Source: Limnohabitans sp. Jir61
Lineage (GTDB): Bacteria > Pseudomonadota > Gammaproteobacteria > Burkholderiales > Burkholderiaceae_C
Reading direction: 5' to 3'
DNA length: 64,000 nucleotides
Assembly (NCBI RefSeq): GCF_003063545.1
Contig: NZ_NESD01000002.1
Location: forward strand, 248,001-312,000
Below are positions 48,160 through 57,040 of this stretch, piece after piece. Both the position numbers and the translations under genes were made by a program. The notes below the pieces were generated by a model. It was not told the origin of the DNA and made no database searches. It saw only the letters and a program-made list of their open reading frames with translations. Position 1 is the stretch's first letter; the number at the start of each line of letters is the position of its first letter.

Positions 48160-49139
48160 TTGGCTTCTTGCTCCATCAACAAATAGGTGTTGTAGGCGTT
48201 CATGCGGTTGGCTGATTTAAAAAGAGGCATTTTCTCGAACTTTGACCAATCTGTGCTGGCATAGCCGCTTTCGAACGGTTCCATGTCTTTGGCAGCACGT
48301 CCCATGGACTCACGCAAGTAGATCAGGTAGTCACGCGTGAGGGTCATGTCGGTCTTGGCATCGCTGGAGATGGGTCCGTGGCCTGGCACCACCCAGCGGG
48401 TGTCAAACTTGAGCAGGCTTTCCATGGCTTCGATCCAATGGCGGCTGTCTGCTTGGCCCACAAACGGGATGCGGTTGCGAAACACCAAATCGCCCGCGAA
48501 CAGAACTTTTTGCTGGGGCATGTACACCACCAAATCTTCGGCCGTATGTGAGGGGCCCACAGGCTGGATGTCAAAGCGCACGCCACCCACGGTCAACGCT
48601 TTAGGGCCATGCAGCCACTCATCAGCAGGTACCAAGCGAGTTTTTTCATCCACCCACGGCCAGAGTTCTTGGCGTGAACTTTCCAAGCGCAAACGTGCCG
48701 TGTCGGATGTGAGGTACTCACGCGCAGCGCCATGCGCGACGATGTGCGCACCCAAATTTTTGAACTCTTGCAAACCGTAAATATGGTCTGCGTGGTAGTG
48801 CGTCAGAACCACGGTATGAATAGGTTTCTTAGTGACCTTGGCAATTTCAGCCAAGAGACGACGCGCCAATTCGGGCGAGCCCAACGCATCAATAACCACC
48901 ACACCCGCAGGCGTGATGACGAATCCCGCGTTGGAGATGAAATTTTGATTGGCTGATGACCCCATCTCTGACACACCTTGCACGTAATAAACGTTAGGTA
49001 CCACTTGCTTAGCTTGCATGATGGGTTTAGCTGTCCCATTGGGCTGAGATTTTTGCGCCTGGGCCGATTGACTAAAGCCCACACAACCCAATATCACGCT
49101 CAAAAAAATTTGAGGAATCAACAGCAGTTTCACAATCAC
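48156..49139 (-). CDS. SoxH-like MBL-fold hydrolase
   Basis: 327-residue exported metallo-beta-lactamase-fold protein with a signal peptide ending SQSAQAQK and the zinc motif VVLTHYHADHIYGLQ; later metal ligands are in GPSHTAEDLVVY and VVPGHGPISS. This is the quinoprotein-relay/SoxH type, common at the edge of sox clusters; its substrate is unknown. First gene of the minus-strand unit SoxH-like, thioredoxin, Crp/Fnr, cytochrome. Confidence 0.88.
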   Translation of the reverse strand: MIVKLLLIPQIFLSVILGCVGFSQSAQAQKSQPNGTAKPIMQAKQVVPNVYYVQGVSEMGSSANQNFISNAGFVITPAGVVVIDALGSPELARRLLAEIAKVTKKPIHTVVLTHYHADHIYGLQEFKNLGAHIVAHGAAREYLTSDTARLRLESSRQELWPWVDEKTRLVPADEWLHGPKALTVGGVRFDIQPVGPSHTAEDLVVYMPQQKVLFAGDLVFRNRIPFVGQADSRHWIEAMESLLKFDTRWVVPGHGPISSDAKTDMTLTRDYLIYLRESMGRAAKDMEPFESGYASTDWSKFEKMPLFKSANRMNAYNTYLLMEQEAK

Positions 49140-49168
49140 TTCTCCAGATACGGCAAGCAGGTTTGTAC

Positions 49169-49182
49169 TTGATATGTATCAA
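49169..49182 (+). promoter_or_regulatory. Perfect FNR box in the divergent soxH/YeeE promoter region
   Basis: TTGATATGTATCAA fits TTGAT-N4-ATCAA exactly, and the dyad extends to ACTTGATA/TATCAAGT. With the site at -41.5, the rightward start point is near 49217, and a -10-like TAGCAT lies at 49205-49210, upstream of the YeeE/YedE gene at 49240. For the leftward gene the spacing would place the start inside the coding region, so it more likely serves the rightward one. Confidence 0.7.
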
Positions 49183-49239
49183 GTTTCAAGCAAGCCAGAG
49201 CACTTAGCATAGTGCAAATATAAGCGTAGACTAAATCAT

Positions 49240-50316
49240 ATGAATCTCACCGCTCTCAATGAAGCCTATGGCGAACCCTATGTCCTTGCCTTTGGTGGCT
49301 TGATCGTTGGCCTGTTGTTTGGCTTTTTCGCGCAACGCTCTAAATTTTGTTTACGTGCCGCCGTAATCGAGTTTTGGCATCGCCAATTTGGCGAAAAGCT
49401 TTCAGTGTGGTTGCTTACATTTTCAGCAGCTGTCATCGCTATTCAAGGTTTGATTGTTCTGGGAAGTTTGGATGTCAGCACCGCGCGCCAGTTGGCTTCG
49501 CGTGGCAGCATGTCAGGGGCCTTGGTGGGTGGCTTGTTGTTTGGCGCCGGCATGATCATGACGCGCGGCTGCGCCAGCCGCTTACTTATCTTGTCAGCCA
49601 ACGGTAACTTGCGAGCTTTGCTGTCGGGTTTGATCTTTGCAGTCACCGCGCAATCGGCGCTGTCAGGCGCACTCTCACCTTTGCGCCAAGAAATCACCAA
49701 CTTGTGGACAGTCGAAGGCGGCAGCAGCCGCGACCTACTGGCCATTTTGGGATGGAGCCACACCACTGGATTGATCGTGGGCGGCATTTGGCTCTGCGCG
49801 GCTTTGTACTTCACCACACGCACCACGCAGCGCGCTTGGATGTGGGTGGGCGGCATTGGCACGGGCTTAAGCGTCGCCTTGGCATGGTGGTTCTCGTACA
49901 GCGTGTCTAAAGCATCTTTCGAAGTGGTGCACATCCAAGGCATCACCTTCAGCGGCCCATCGGCCGAATGGCTCATGCGCGTGTTAGCCCCCAACCCACC
50001 CGCTATTGGCTTTGACTTTGGTCTGTTGCCTGGTGTGTTCTTAGGCTCTTTTTTTGCTGCATGGCTGGGCAAAGAGCTCAAGCTCGAAGGTTTCAAAGAC
50101 GGCTATGCCATGCGCCGTTACATTGTGGGCGCTATCTTCATGGGATTTGGCGCCATGCTGGCAGGAGGCTGCGCTGTGGGCGCAGGTGTGACAGGCGGCG
50201 CCATTTTTGCGCTGACCGCATGGGTAGCCCTGATTGGTATGTGGCTTGGCGCAGGTTTGATCGACCGCTGGATGGATGCACCGCCTATCAGTGCTCCAAC
50301 CTTGATGCAGCCTTAA
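49240..50316 (+). CDS. YeeE/YedE family transporter, TsuA-like, copy 2
   Basis: 358-residue membrane protein closely paralogous to the one at 38671-39732: both begin MNLT, share GFFAQRSKFC-RAAVIE, the TRGCASRLLILSANGNLRALLSG block and a C-terminal AGGC-VG-G-(T/S)GGAIF. It is likely a thiosulfate or sulfur-anion importer. Unlike copy 1 it stands behind a perfect FNR box, so the two may serve different oxygen conditions. Confidence 0.88.
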   Translation: MNLTALNEAYGEPYVLAFGGLIVGLLFGFFAQRSKFCLRAAVIEFWHRQFGEKLSVWLLTFSAAVIAIQGLIVLGSLDVSTARQLASRGSMSGALVGGLLFGAGMIMTRGCASRLLILSANGNLRALLSGLIFAVTAQSALSGALSPLRQEITNLWTVEGGSSRDLLAILGWSHTTGLIVGGIWLCAALYFTTRTTQRAWMWVGGIGTGLSVALAWWFSYSVSKASFEVVHIQGITFSGPSAEWLMRVLAPNPPAIGFDFGLLPGVFLGSFFAAWLGKELKLEGFKDGYAMRRYIVGAIFMGFGAMLAGGCAVGAGVTGGAIFALTAWVALIGMWLGAGLIDRWMDAPPISAPTLMQP

Positions 50317-50366
50317 TTGAGACGTTTGATTCGAATTCTTACGTTATAGTTTTCAACGCACGGATA

Positions 50367-50400
50367 CGCCATCACTGGGTTTACCCCGTGATGGCGTTTT
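50367..50400 (+). terminator. Rho-independent terminator after YeeE/YedE copy 2
   Basis: Perfect 9-bp arms CGCCATCAC and GTGATGGCG with a 12-base loop are followed by TTTT. It insulates the fcc operon. Confidence 0.82.
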
Positions 50401-50457
50401 GCCATTTTGTATATATTACCGATCACTGATTGATTTACTCCGTTCAACGAGGTCTCG

Positions 50458-50793
50458 ATGAAAACAACATCTCCACTCGCGGTGCGTCTCCTGGCCACCA
50501 CCATCCTGATGCTGGGTGTGAGCGCTACAGCTCACGCACAAGACAAAGCCACACAGCTGCACAACCGTGCGACAGCCGCCATGTGCGCCAACTGCCACGG
50601 CACTGATGGCCGAACCACCGAAGGTTCGGCCATTCCATCCTTGGTAGGCATGCCCAAAGATTACATGGTGTTGCAAATGAAAGCATTTAAAGACGGTAGC
50701 CGCCCAGCTACCGTGATGCACCAAATCACCAAGGGTTTGACCGATGCCCAAATCGACACCATCGCCAACTATTACGCCGCTACCAAGCGTTAA
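50458..50793 (+). CDS. fccA: FccA-like monohaem cytochrome subunit
   Basis: 111-residue periplasmic cytochrome with a signal peptide ending TAHAQD and one haem site CANCH (Cys43-His47). It is followed after 13 bp by the flavoprotein subunit, so it is the cytochrome partner of flavocytochrome c sulfide dehydrogenase. The small monohaem form differs from the dihaem FccA of Allochromatium and is closer to SoxE-type subunits. Confidence 0.9.
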   Translation: MKTTSPLAVRLLATTILMLGVSATAHAQDKATQLHNRATAAMCANCHGTDGRTTEGSAIPSLVGMPKDYMVLQMKAFKDGSRPATVMHQITKGLTDAQIDTIANYYAATKR

Positions 50794-50806
50794 TCAAGGA
50801 TTCATC

Positions 50807-52093
50807 ATGAAACGTCGCAGTTTTGTTCAAGCCTCATTGGCTCTTGGTTCTTTTGGCGCTCTTGGCAGCATGGTGGGTTGTGCTTCTGTTGGACGCGTGC
50901 CCGAAAAAGCACGCGTGGTTGTGGTGGGTGGCGGCTATGGTGGCGCAACAGCCGCCAAGTACGTGCGCATGCTGTCAGACTACAAGATTGACGTCACGCT
51001 GATCGAGCCTAACGGCGCGTTCGTGTCGTGCCCCATCTCCAACTTGGTGATTGGTGGCAGCAAGACCATGGCTGACATCACCACGCCATACGACAAACTC
51101 TCTGGCAAACACGGCGTCAACATCGTGCGCGATTACGTGGCCAGTGTGGACCCCGTCAAGAAAACCGTCACCTTGGCCAGCGGCCCCACCATTCGCTACG
51201 ATAAGCTTGTCATGTCACCCGGCATCGACTTGATGTTCAACACCATCGAAGGCCTGAAAGAAGCCAGCGCATCCGGCCAAATTTTGCAAGCATGGAAAGG
51301 CGGCCCAGAAACCTTGGCCCTACGCAAACAACTCGAAGCCATGGATGACGGTGGTGTCTACGCCATCACTATTCCAGAAGCGCCCTACCGCTGCCCTCCT
51401 GGCCCGTACGAGCGTGCCAGCCAAGTGGCGCATTATTTCAAGCAGCACAAGCCCAAATCCAAAGTGCTGATCTTGGATGCCAACCAAGACGTCACATCCA
51501 AAGGTCCGTTGTTCAAAAAGTTCTGGGCTGACAACTACAAAGGTATCTTGGAATACATGCCACAGCACAAAGTGGTGGCGGTGGACGCCAAGACCAACAC
51601 ATTGAAGTTTGATGTGCAAAACGATGTGAAGGCCAACGTTCTCAACGTGTTGCCTGCTATGCGTGCCGGTGGCATTGCGGTGCAATCGAACTTGGCCAAC
51701 GTGAACGCACGTTGGTGCGGCGTGCACTACCAAACCTTTGAGTCCACACAAGCCAAAGACATTCACGTCATTGGTGACTCCATCATGCTGGCCCCACTCA
51801 TGCCGAAGTCTGGCCACATGGCCAACTCGCATGGCAAAGTAACTGCCGCAGCCATCGTGGCGCAGTTGTCAGACATGCCAGTCAATCCATCACCGTTCCT
51901 CAGCAACACTTGCTACAGCTTTGTGAATGACAAGTTGGTGGTTCACGTGGCCTCTGTCCATCAGTACGATGACAAAGACAAGACCTACAAAACCGTGCCA
52001 GGTTCTGGCGGCGTGTCCTCTGCCCCCAACGAACTGGAAGGCATCTACGCATGGAACTGGGCTCAAAACATTTGGGCTGATAGCTTGATGTGA
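50807..52093 (+). CDS. fccB: FccB, flavoprotein subunit of sulfide dehydrogenase
   Basis: 428-residue flavoprotein from the ATG at 50807, with a Tat signal (KRRSFVQASLALGS). The dinucleotide fold is VVVVGGGYGGATAAKYV. The three family cysteines are present: Cys75 in FVSCPISNLV, the position of the covalent FAD linkage in Allochromatium, and two redox cysteines in YRCPPGPYERA and NTCYSFVN. It oxidises sulfide to sulfane sulfur in the periplasm. Confidence 0.94.
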   Translation: MKRRSFVQASLALGSFGALGSMVGCASVGRVPEKARVVVVGGGYGGATAAKYVRMLSDYKIDVTLIEPNGAFVSCPISNLVIGGSKTMADITTPYDKLSGKHGVNIVRDYVASVDPVKKTVTLASGPTIRYDKLVMSPGIDLMFNTIEGLKEASASGQILQAWKGGPETLALRKQLEAMDDGGVYAITIPEAPYRCPPGPYERASQVAHYFKQHKPKSKVLILDANQDVTSKGPLFKKFWADNYKGILEYMPQHKVVAVDAKTNTLKFDVQNDVKANVLNVLPAMRAGGIAVQSNLANVNARWCGVHYQTFESTQAKDIHVIGDSIMLAPLMPKSGHMANSHGKVTAAAIVAQLSDMPVNPSPFLSNTCYSFVNDKLVVHVASVHQYDDKDKTYKTVPGSGGVSSAPNELEGIYAWNWAQNIWADSLM

Positions 52094-52104
52094 GAATGGT
52101 CCAA

Positions 52105-52536
52105 ATGAATATTCTCAAACACATCTCTCACACCTTGGCTGCCTTGATGCTGGCATTGAGCTTTGGCTCGGCGCAAGCGCAAGACATCAAGGTGGTCTAC
52201 CACGTCAACACGGGTGTAGATACAGCCGCAGCCATCTTGGGCAATGTGCGCAATCACTTGAATGCAGACCCCACAACCAAAATCACCGTGGTGACACACG
52301 GGCCTGGCATTGACTTCTTGCTAGATGGCGCCAAAGACAACAAGGGCCGTGAATTCAGCGGCATGGTGTCTGACCTCGCAGGAAAAGGCGTGCAGTTTCG
52401 CGTGTGCAACAACACGCTAACCTCGCGCAACATCGATGCCAACAAAGTTTCGATGGATGCCAAGATCGTTCCGTCAGGCGTGGCAGAGGTGGCGCGCTTG
52501 CAAGCCAAAGAAGGTCACGTATACCTAAAGCCTTGA
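52105..52536 (+). CDS. DsrE family protein, exported
   Basis: About 143 residues with a signal peptide ending SAQAQD. The mature part (VVYHVNTGVDTAAAILGNVRNHLNAD and FRVCNNTLTSRNI) matches DsrE-like proteins; the conserved cysteine in VCNNTL could carry sulfane sulfur. The start could also be the ATG at 52096. It is the last gene of the fccAB operon and may accept sulfur released by FccAB. Confidence 0.87.
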   Translation: MNILKHISHTLAALMLALSFGSAQAQDIKVVYHVNTGVDTAAAILGNVRNHLNADPTTKITVVTHGPGIDFLLDGAKDNKGREFSGMVSDLAGKGVQFRVCNNTLTSRNIDANKVSMDAKIVPSGVAEVARLQAKEGHVYLKP

Positions 52537-52556
52537 AACTTGATTTCTCGAATACC

Positions 52557-52584
52557 AAAGGGCCGAAACAGCGGCCCTTTTCTA
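52557..52584. terminator. Bidirectional terminator between DsrE and ArsR genes
   Basis: Perfect 9-bp arms AAAGGGCCG and CGGCCCTTT around a six-base loop. The T-rich end serves the rightward operon, and the symmetry provides a T-run leftward as well. Confidence 0.82.
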
Positions 52585-52598
52585 TTCCTGCATTGATA

Positions 52599-53045
52599 TC
52601 AAACGTGTTCGATATCGCTGTCTATCGCAATCTGCGTACATACCGCACGGCAGAGGGTTACTACACGTTCGTTGATGATGCGGTAATAAATTTGAACGCC
52701 TTCGCGGCGACGACCTAAAATTTTGGCTTTAAACAAGGTGTTCAGGTGCTGCGACATATTGGGCTGCGTAGTGTTAATTTCATCGAGCAACTGACCAACG
52801 TTTTTTTCTTCACTGCAGAGGCAGTTAATAATTTTCAAACGCATCGGTGCAGACATGACACGGAAAGTTTCAGCCGCCAAATCAAACATTAAATCCATAT
52901 CCACAGATTTAGCTATCGCTTTCTTAGACACTTTTGCCGGCGCAGCTGCAGCTGGCATTTTTTTAACCGCAGCTTTTTTTGCAGCCAAAGGTTTAGGCAC
53001 GGCTTTTACTTTGACGGCCGATATAGGTGTTTTTTTAGTTGCCAT
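52599..53045 (-). CDS. ArsR-family regulator with a Lys/Ala-rich N-terminal tail
   Basis: 148-residue winged-helix repressor. The ArsR domain occupies about residues 50-145 (RLKIINCLCSEEKNVGQLLDE, QPNMSQHLNTLFKAKILGRRREG). Cysteines are Cys75/Cys77 and Cys132/Cys136. The first 45 residues are rich in Lys, Ala and Pro, like histone-H1-type tails, and are absent from normal ArsR proteins of about 100 residues. An internal ATG (codon 50) would give a standard protein, but no good ribosome-binding site precedes either start. Convergent with the fcc operon, which it may control. Confidence 0.85.
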   Translation of the reverse strand: MATKKTPISAVKVKAVPKPLAAKKAAVKKMPAAAAPAKVSKKAIAKSVDMDLMFDLAAETFRVMSAPMRLKIINCLCSEEKNVGQLLDEINTTQPNMSQHLNTLFKAKILGRRREGVQIYYRIINERVVTLCRAVCTQIAIDSDIEHV

Positions 53046-53060
53046 AAGATTTAAAGCATA

Positions 53061-53792
53061 TCACTTGCACAAATTGATTACTGTCGCTTGCAGATCTTGC
53101 GCCCATTCGCGTCGGTTGCGCCCTTCGGCGTATTGCTTGTCACCATAGCGCACCTGCGCCAACAACGGCGGTGCACACAGCGTGCGCCACAACGAACTGA
53201 TCAAGGTGTCGTCATCGCGGTAGCACGGAGCGAGACTCACCTCTTGGGTCATAGCGTCGAAGAACTGCAAAGCAATGGGTTGAATGGGTGCCTCTGCGGA
53301 AATAGCCGCTTGCAACAAATTGGCGTGGAATGGCAGCACTGTGATGCCATCACCCGTCCCCCCTTCAGGAAACACCGCCAACACTTGGCCTTGGCGCAAC
53401 GCCTCTGCCATTTGGTGCACCACACGCATGGCGTCGTTGCGCGAGCCGCGCTCAATGTAAAGCGAGCCGCCTCCCGTGGTGAGCACGCCCACCAAAGGCC
53501 AGCTGCGTATTTCAGACTTGGCCACAAAGCGGCAGTGACACGCCGCATGCATGACCAAGATGTCGAGCCACGAAATATGGTTGGCCGCCATCAACACCGG
53601 CCCTGGCGCAGGATGGCCTTTGACGCGCACTTCAATACCAATGATGGCCAGCATGCCACGGGCCCACACCTCGACATAGCGAGCCTGTTGCTCGTCGTTG
53701 AGTTTGGGGAAGATGGTGCGAATCGTCCAGTAGCCACGCAAGACCTGCGCGATGACGCGCAGAAACTTAGCGATGGCGCGCAAGCTGCGCAT
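53061..53792 (-). CDS. plsC: 1-acyl-sn-glycerol-3-phosphate acyltransferase
   Basis: PlsC-type acyltransferase of 243 residues with the catalytic NHISWLD (HxxxxD-like) near residue 73 and the acceptor motif FPEGGTG near 143. It makes phosphatidic acid at the membrane; hydrophobic residues near the N-terminus provide the anchor. The ATG shares one base with the stop codon of the dihydroorotase-like gene. Last gene in the pyrimidine cluster transcript. Confidence 0.92.
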   Translation of the reverse strand: MRSLRAIAKFLRVIAQVLRGYWTIRTIFPKLNDEQQARYVEVWARGMLAIIGIEVRVKGHPAPGPVLMAANHISWLDILVMHAACHCRFVAKSEIRSWPLVGVLTTGGGSLYIERGSRNDAMRVVHQMAEALRQGQVLAVFPEGGTGDGITVLPFHANLLQAAISAEAPIQPIALQFFDAMTQEVSLAPCYRDDDTLISSLWRTLCAPPLLAQVRYGDKQYAEGRNRREWAQDLQATVINLCK

Positions 53793-55108
53793 CAATCGGC
53801 TTGGTAAGCCACGTGCCCAGCCACCAGCGTGGTTTTGACGCGTGCGGGCAAAGACATGCCCGTCATGTCAAACGCAAACGGTGTGTGCTTGCCTTGGCTG
53901 TGCAGTGCATTGGGTGTGACGTGCCATTCAACCGTTGGGTCAAACACCACGATATCGGCCACGCCGCCCACATGCAACTGGCCCAAGCTGTTGCTTTGGC
54001 CTTGCACGTTGCCCAACACTTTGGCGGGCTGTGCGGTCAGCACATCGAGCGCACGCAGCACGCTCACCTTGCTGTCTTGCGCCCACTTGAGTGAAAGGCT
54101 GAGCAACAGTTCTAAGCCTGTTGCGCCTGATTCAGCTTCGGCGAATGGCAAGGCCTTGCCATCGTTGTCGACAGGCGTATGGTCTGACACCAAAGCGTCG
54201 AGCGTGCCATCGGCCAATGCGGCACGCAAAGCATCGCGGTCGCGTTGTTGGCGCAACACGGGGGTCACTCGGGCGCGGCTGTCGAAGTAACCAATGTCAT
54301 GGTCGCTCAGGTGCAGAGAGTTGATGCTCACGTCAGCCGTCACAGCCAAGCCTTCTTTTTTAGCGGCACGTACCAGCTCGACGCCTTCAGCGCTGGAGAT
54401 GCGGCACAGATGCACGCGGGCTTTGGTGCTGCGCATCAAAGCGAAGATGGTGTGCAAGGCAATGGTCTCTGCGGCCACAGGAACGCCGCCCAAACCCAAA
54501 CGGGTGGCGAGTGGGCCGCTAGCTGCGACGCCTTTACCCAAATGAACTTCTTGCGGGCGCAGCCACACGGTGTAACCAAAGGTAGCTGCGTATTGCAAAG
54601 CGCGTTGCAACACTTGCGTGTTTTCTAGCGGCACTTCAGCTTGGCTGAAACCCACGCAGCCTGCATCGGTGAGGTCTGACATTTCGGTCAGCACTTCGCC
54701 CTTCAAACCACGGGTGAGTGCACCCAGTGGGAACACGCGTGCGCGGTGCAGTTTTTCTGCTCGGAACTTGAGCATTTCAATCAAGCCTGGCTCGTCTAAC
54801 ACGGGGTCGGTGTCGGGTGGGCACACAAGGCTGGTCACACCACCGGCCACAGCAGCCATGAGCTCGGAGGCCAGCATGCCTTCGTGTTCGTAGCCAGGCT
54901 CGCGCAAGCGCACTTGCAAGTCGACCAAGCCAGGGGCGACGATACAGCCTTTGGCGTCGATGGTTTTTTCAGCTTTGAAGTTGGCGGGCAACTTCTCGCC
55001 TGCTTTAGCAATGGCCACGATGTGGCCGTCAGCAACCGCCACATCGGCAGTGTGGTCAAAGCCAGAGGCTGGGTCGATGACGCGACCGTTTTGAATCAGG
55101 ATGTTCAT
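53792..55108 (-). CDS. Dihydroorotase-like protein, catalytically degenerate (PyrC'/PyrX)
   Basis: 438-residue amidohydrolase-fold protein homologous to dihydroorotase. The metal-binding HxH of active enzymes is replaced: the segment reads [12 protein letters not shown], with Gln65 and Arg67 in place of the two histidines. Other metal-site histidines also look lost ([19 protein letters not shown]). Such proteins pair with PyrB as structural partners in Pseudomonas-type aspartate transcarbamoylase. It overlaps pyrB by 4 bp. An active pyrC should exist elsewhere. Confidence 0.9.
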   Translation of the reverse strand: MNILIQNGRVIDPASGFDHTADVAVADGHIVAIAKAGEKLPANFKAEKTIDAKGCIVAPGLVDLQVRLREPGYEHEGMLASELMAAVAGGVTSLVCPPDTDPVLDEPGLIEMLKFRAEKLHRARVFPLGALTRGLKGEVLTEMSDLTDAGCVGFSQAEVPLENTQVLQRALQYAATFGYTVWLRPQEVHLGKGVAASGPLATRLGLGGVPVAAETIALHTIFALMRSTKARVHLCRISSAEGVELVRAAKKEGLAVTADVSINSLHLSDHDIGYFDSRARVTPVLRQQRDRDALRAALADGTLDALVSDHTPVDNDGKALPFAEAESGATGLELLLSLSLKWAQDSKVSVLRALDVLTAQPAKVLGNVQGQSNSLGQLHVGGVADIVVFDPTVEWHVTPNALHSQGKHTPFAFDMTGMSLPARVKTTLVAGHVAYQAD

Positions 55109-56067
55109 GCTTCATTCCCCGCCACGATGGACATCACGGCCATACGCACAGCAATACCAAACGTCACCTGCGACAAGATGACACTTTGTGGCCCATCGAC
55201 CACGGCAGAGTCAATCTCCACACCTCGGTTGATGGGGCCAGGGTGCATCACGATGGCGTCGGGTTTGGCCAATTGCAACTTCTCTTGCGTGAGGCCAAAC
55301 GATTTGAAATATTCTTGGCTCGATGGCAACAACGCACCGCTCATGCGTTCGTTTTGCAAGCGCAGCATGATGATCACGTCGCAGCCTTTGATGCCTTCTT
55401 CGAGGTTGTTGAACACCCGCACACCCATGGCGGACAAGTCGCTGGGCACCAAGGTCTTGGGGCCGACCACGCGCACTTCGGCGCAGCCAAGTGTGGTGAG
55501 CGCGTGAATGTCAGAGCGCGCCACACGTGAGTGCAACACGTCGCCCACAATGGCCACGGTGAGATTGGTGAAATCTTTTTTGTAATGACGGATGGTGTAC
55601 ATGTCCAGCAAACCCTGTGTGGGGTGTGCGTGACGGCCGTCACCAGCGTTGACCACGTGCACATGCGGCGCGACGTGTTCAGCAATGAGGTAAGGCGCAC
55701 CCGACTCGCTGTGGCGCACCACAAAAATGTCGGCGGCCATCGCGCTGAGGTTGGCGATGGTGTCGAGCAGCGACTCTCCCTTGGCGGCCGATGAACGCGC
55801 GATGTCAAGGTTGAATACATCAGCCGACAAACGCGTGGCGGCAATCTCGAACGTGGTGCGTGTGCGTGTGCTGTTTTCGAAGAATAGGTTGAACACGCTT
55901 TTGCCGCGCAAGAGTGGCACCTTCTTCACTTCGCGGTCGTTGACCGAGACGAAGTTGGCTGCGGTGTCGAGGATGTGCGTCAAGATATTTCGCGACAAAC
56001 CTTCGGTGGAGAGCAGGTGAATCAGCTCGCCGTTTTTGTTGAGTTGGGGGTTGCGTTTGTAGAGCAT
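55105..56067 (-). CDS. pyrB: Aspartate carbamoyltransferase catalytic subunit
   Basis: 320-residue enzyme of pyrimidine synthesis that joins carbamoyl phosphate and aspartate. Carbamoyl-phosphate motif [13 protein letters not shown] (about residues 52-64), [17 protein letters not shown] and the C-terminal [13 protein letters not shown] are all canonical. Coupled by a 4-bp overlap to the degenerate dihydroorotase gene, its likely complex partner. No pyrI is seen. Confidence 0.96.
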   Translation of the reverse strand: MLYKRNPQLNKNGELIHLLSTEGLSRNILTHILDTAANFVSVNDREVKKVPLLRGKSVFNLFFENSTRTRTTFEIAATRLSADVFNLDIARSSAAKGESLLDTIANLSAMAADIFVVRHSESGAPYLIAEHVAPHVHVVNAGDGRHAHPTQGLLDMYTIRHYKKDFTNLTVAIVGDVLHSRVARSDIHALTTLGCAEVRVVGPKTLVPSDLSAMGVRVFNNLEEGIKGCDVIIMLRLQNERMSGALLPSSQEYFKSFGLTQEKLQLAKPDAIVMHPGPINRGVEIDSAVVDGPQSVILSQVTFGIAVRMAVMSIVAGNEA

Positions 56068-56081
56068 AGGAGTTCTTGTGA

Positions 56082-56585
56082 TCAGCCCTTCACTGAGAAA
56101 TTAAATTGGCCGTTGTCGTCTTTGGTCAGCGCCAGCGATTGGGTAGCGGGCAGTGCCACACGCGCTGCGGCGTAGTCGGCCTGAATGGGCAGCTCGCGGC
56201 CGCCACGGTCAACCAACACGGCCAGCTGCACATGCGCAGGACGGCCGTAGTCAAACAACTCATTGAGCACGGCGCGAATGGTGCGGCCGGTGTAGAGCAC
56301 ATCATCGAGCACGATGAGGTGTGCGCCGTTCACTTCAAACGGCAGCTTGGTTTGGCCGCCATCGGCCAAACCGCGTTGTGCAAAGTCGTCGCGGTGCATG
56401 GCTGACGAAATGCTGCCGGCTTCACCTTCAAGATTCAAATCTTTTTGCAAACGTGCTGCCAACCAAGCACCACCCGAGGTGATGCCCACCAAACGTGTGG
56501 TGGGCGTGAGCATGCTGCGCACGCCTTTGAGCAGCTCGGTGTACAAGCTCTCTGCGTCCAGCATGAGGTTTCCGTGGGTACTCAT
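56082..56585 (-). CDS. pyrR: PyrR bifunctional regulator / uracil phosphoribosyltransferase
   Basis: 167-residue protein from the ATG at 56585, with the PRPP-binding motif [15 protein letters not shown] near residue 97 and [11 protein letters not shown] near 45. In Gram-positive bacteria PyrR controls pyr mRNA; in Betaproteobacteria the gene is placed before pyrB but RNA binding is less certain. Overlaps ruvX by 4 bp. Confidence 0.92.
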   Translation of the reverse strand: MSTHGNLMLDAESLYTELLKGVRSMLTPTTRLVGITSGGAWLAARLQKDLNLEGEAGSISSAMHRDDFAQRGLADGGQTKLPFEVNGAHLIVLDDVLYTGRTIRAVLNELFDYGRPAHVQLAVLVDRGGRELPIQADYAAARVALPATQSLALTKDDNGQFNFSVKG

Positions 56586-57040
56586 AAGTTCTCTCGAAAA
56601 AATTGATTGAGGATGATGCAAGCCGATGCAGCGTCTGCATCTTTGGCACCTTGGCTGTGCGCTTCTGTGGTGCTGTAACGCTCGTCCACTTCAAACACAG
56701 GCAGGTTGAAACGCCCATTGAGTTGGCGTGCAAATTTTTTGGCCTTGGCCGTGTTCTCGTGCGCCGCACCGTCTGGGTGATACGGCACGCCTACTACCAG
56801 TGCGTCTGGCTGCCACTCGGCAATGCGTTTGGTGATAAGAGCCCAACGGGCATCGCCTTCAGCATTGACCGTGGCTTGAGGCTGGGCTTCGCGCAGCATG
56901 CGGCTGCCGTAGGCCACGCCGGTACGTTTGACGCCGAAGTCAAACGCAAGAAAGGATTGAAAGTGGGCTGGCACCGCTGGCTTTGGCGCAGATGCCAAAG
57001 GCGCTGCAGTTTGTGTGGTCACATCCAACGCTGCGCTCAT
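56582..57040 (-). CDS. ruvX: Holliday junction resolvase-like RuvX (YqgF)
   Basis: 152-residue RNase H-fold protein from the ATG at 57040. The first acidic catalytic motif is FLAFDFGVKRTGVAYG; VVGVPYHPDGAAHE and FEVDERYSTTEAHSQ contain the other acidic residues. Implicated in 16S rRNA maturation and junction processing. The start overlaps the algH stop codon by 4 bp. Confidence 0.93.
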   Translation of the reverse strand: MSAALDVTTQTAAPLASAPKPAVPAHFQSFLAFDFGVKRTGVAYGSRMLREAQPQATVNAEGDARWALITKRIAEWQPDALVVGVPYHPDGAAHENTAKAKKFARQLNGRFNLPVFEVDERYSTTEAHSQGAKDADAASACIILNQFFRENL

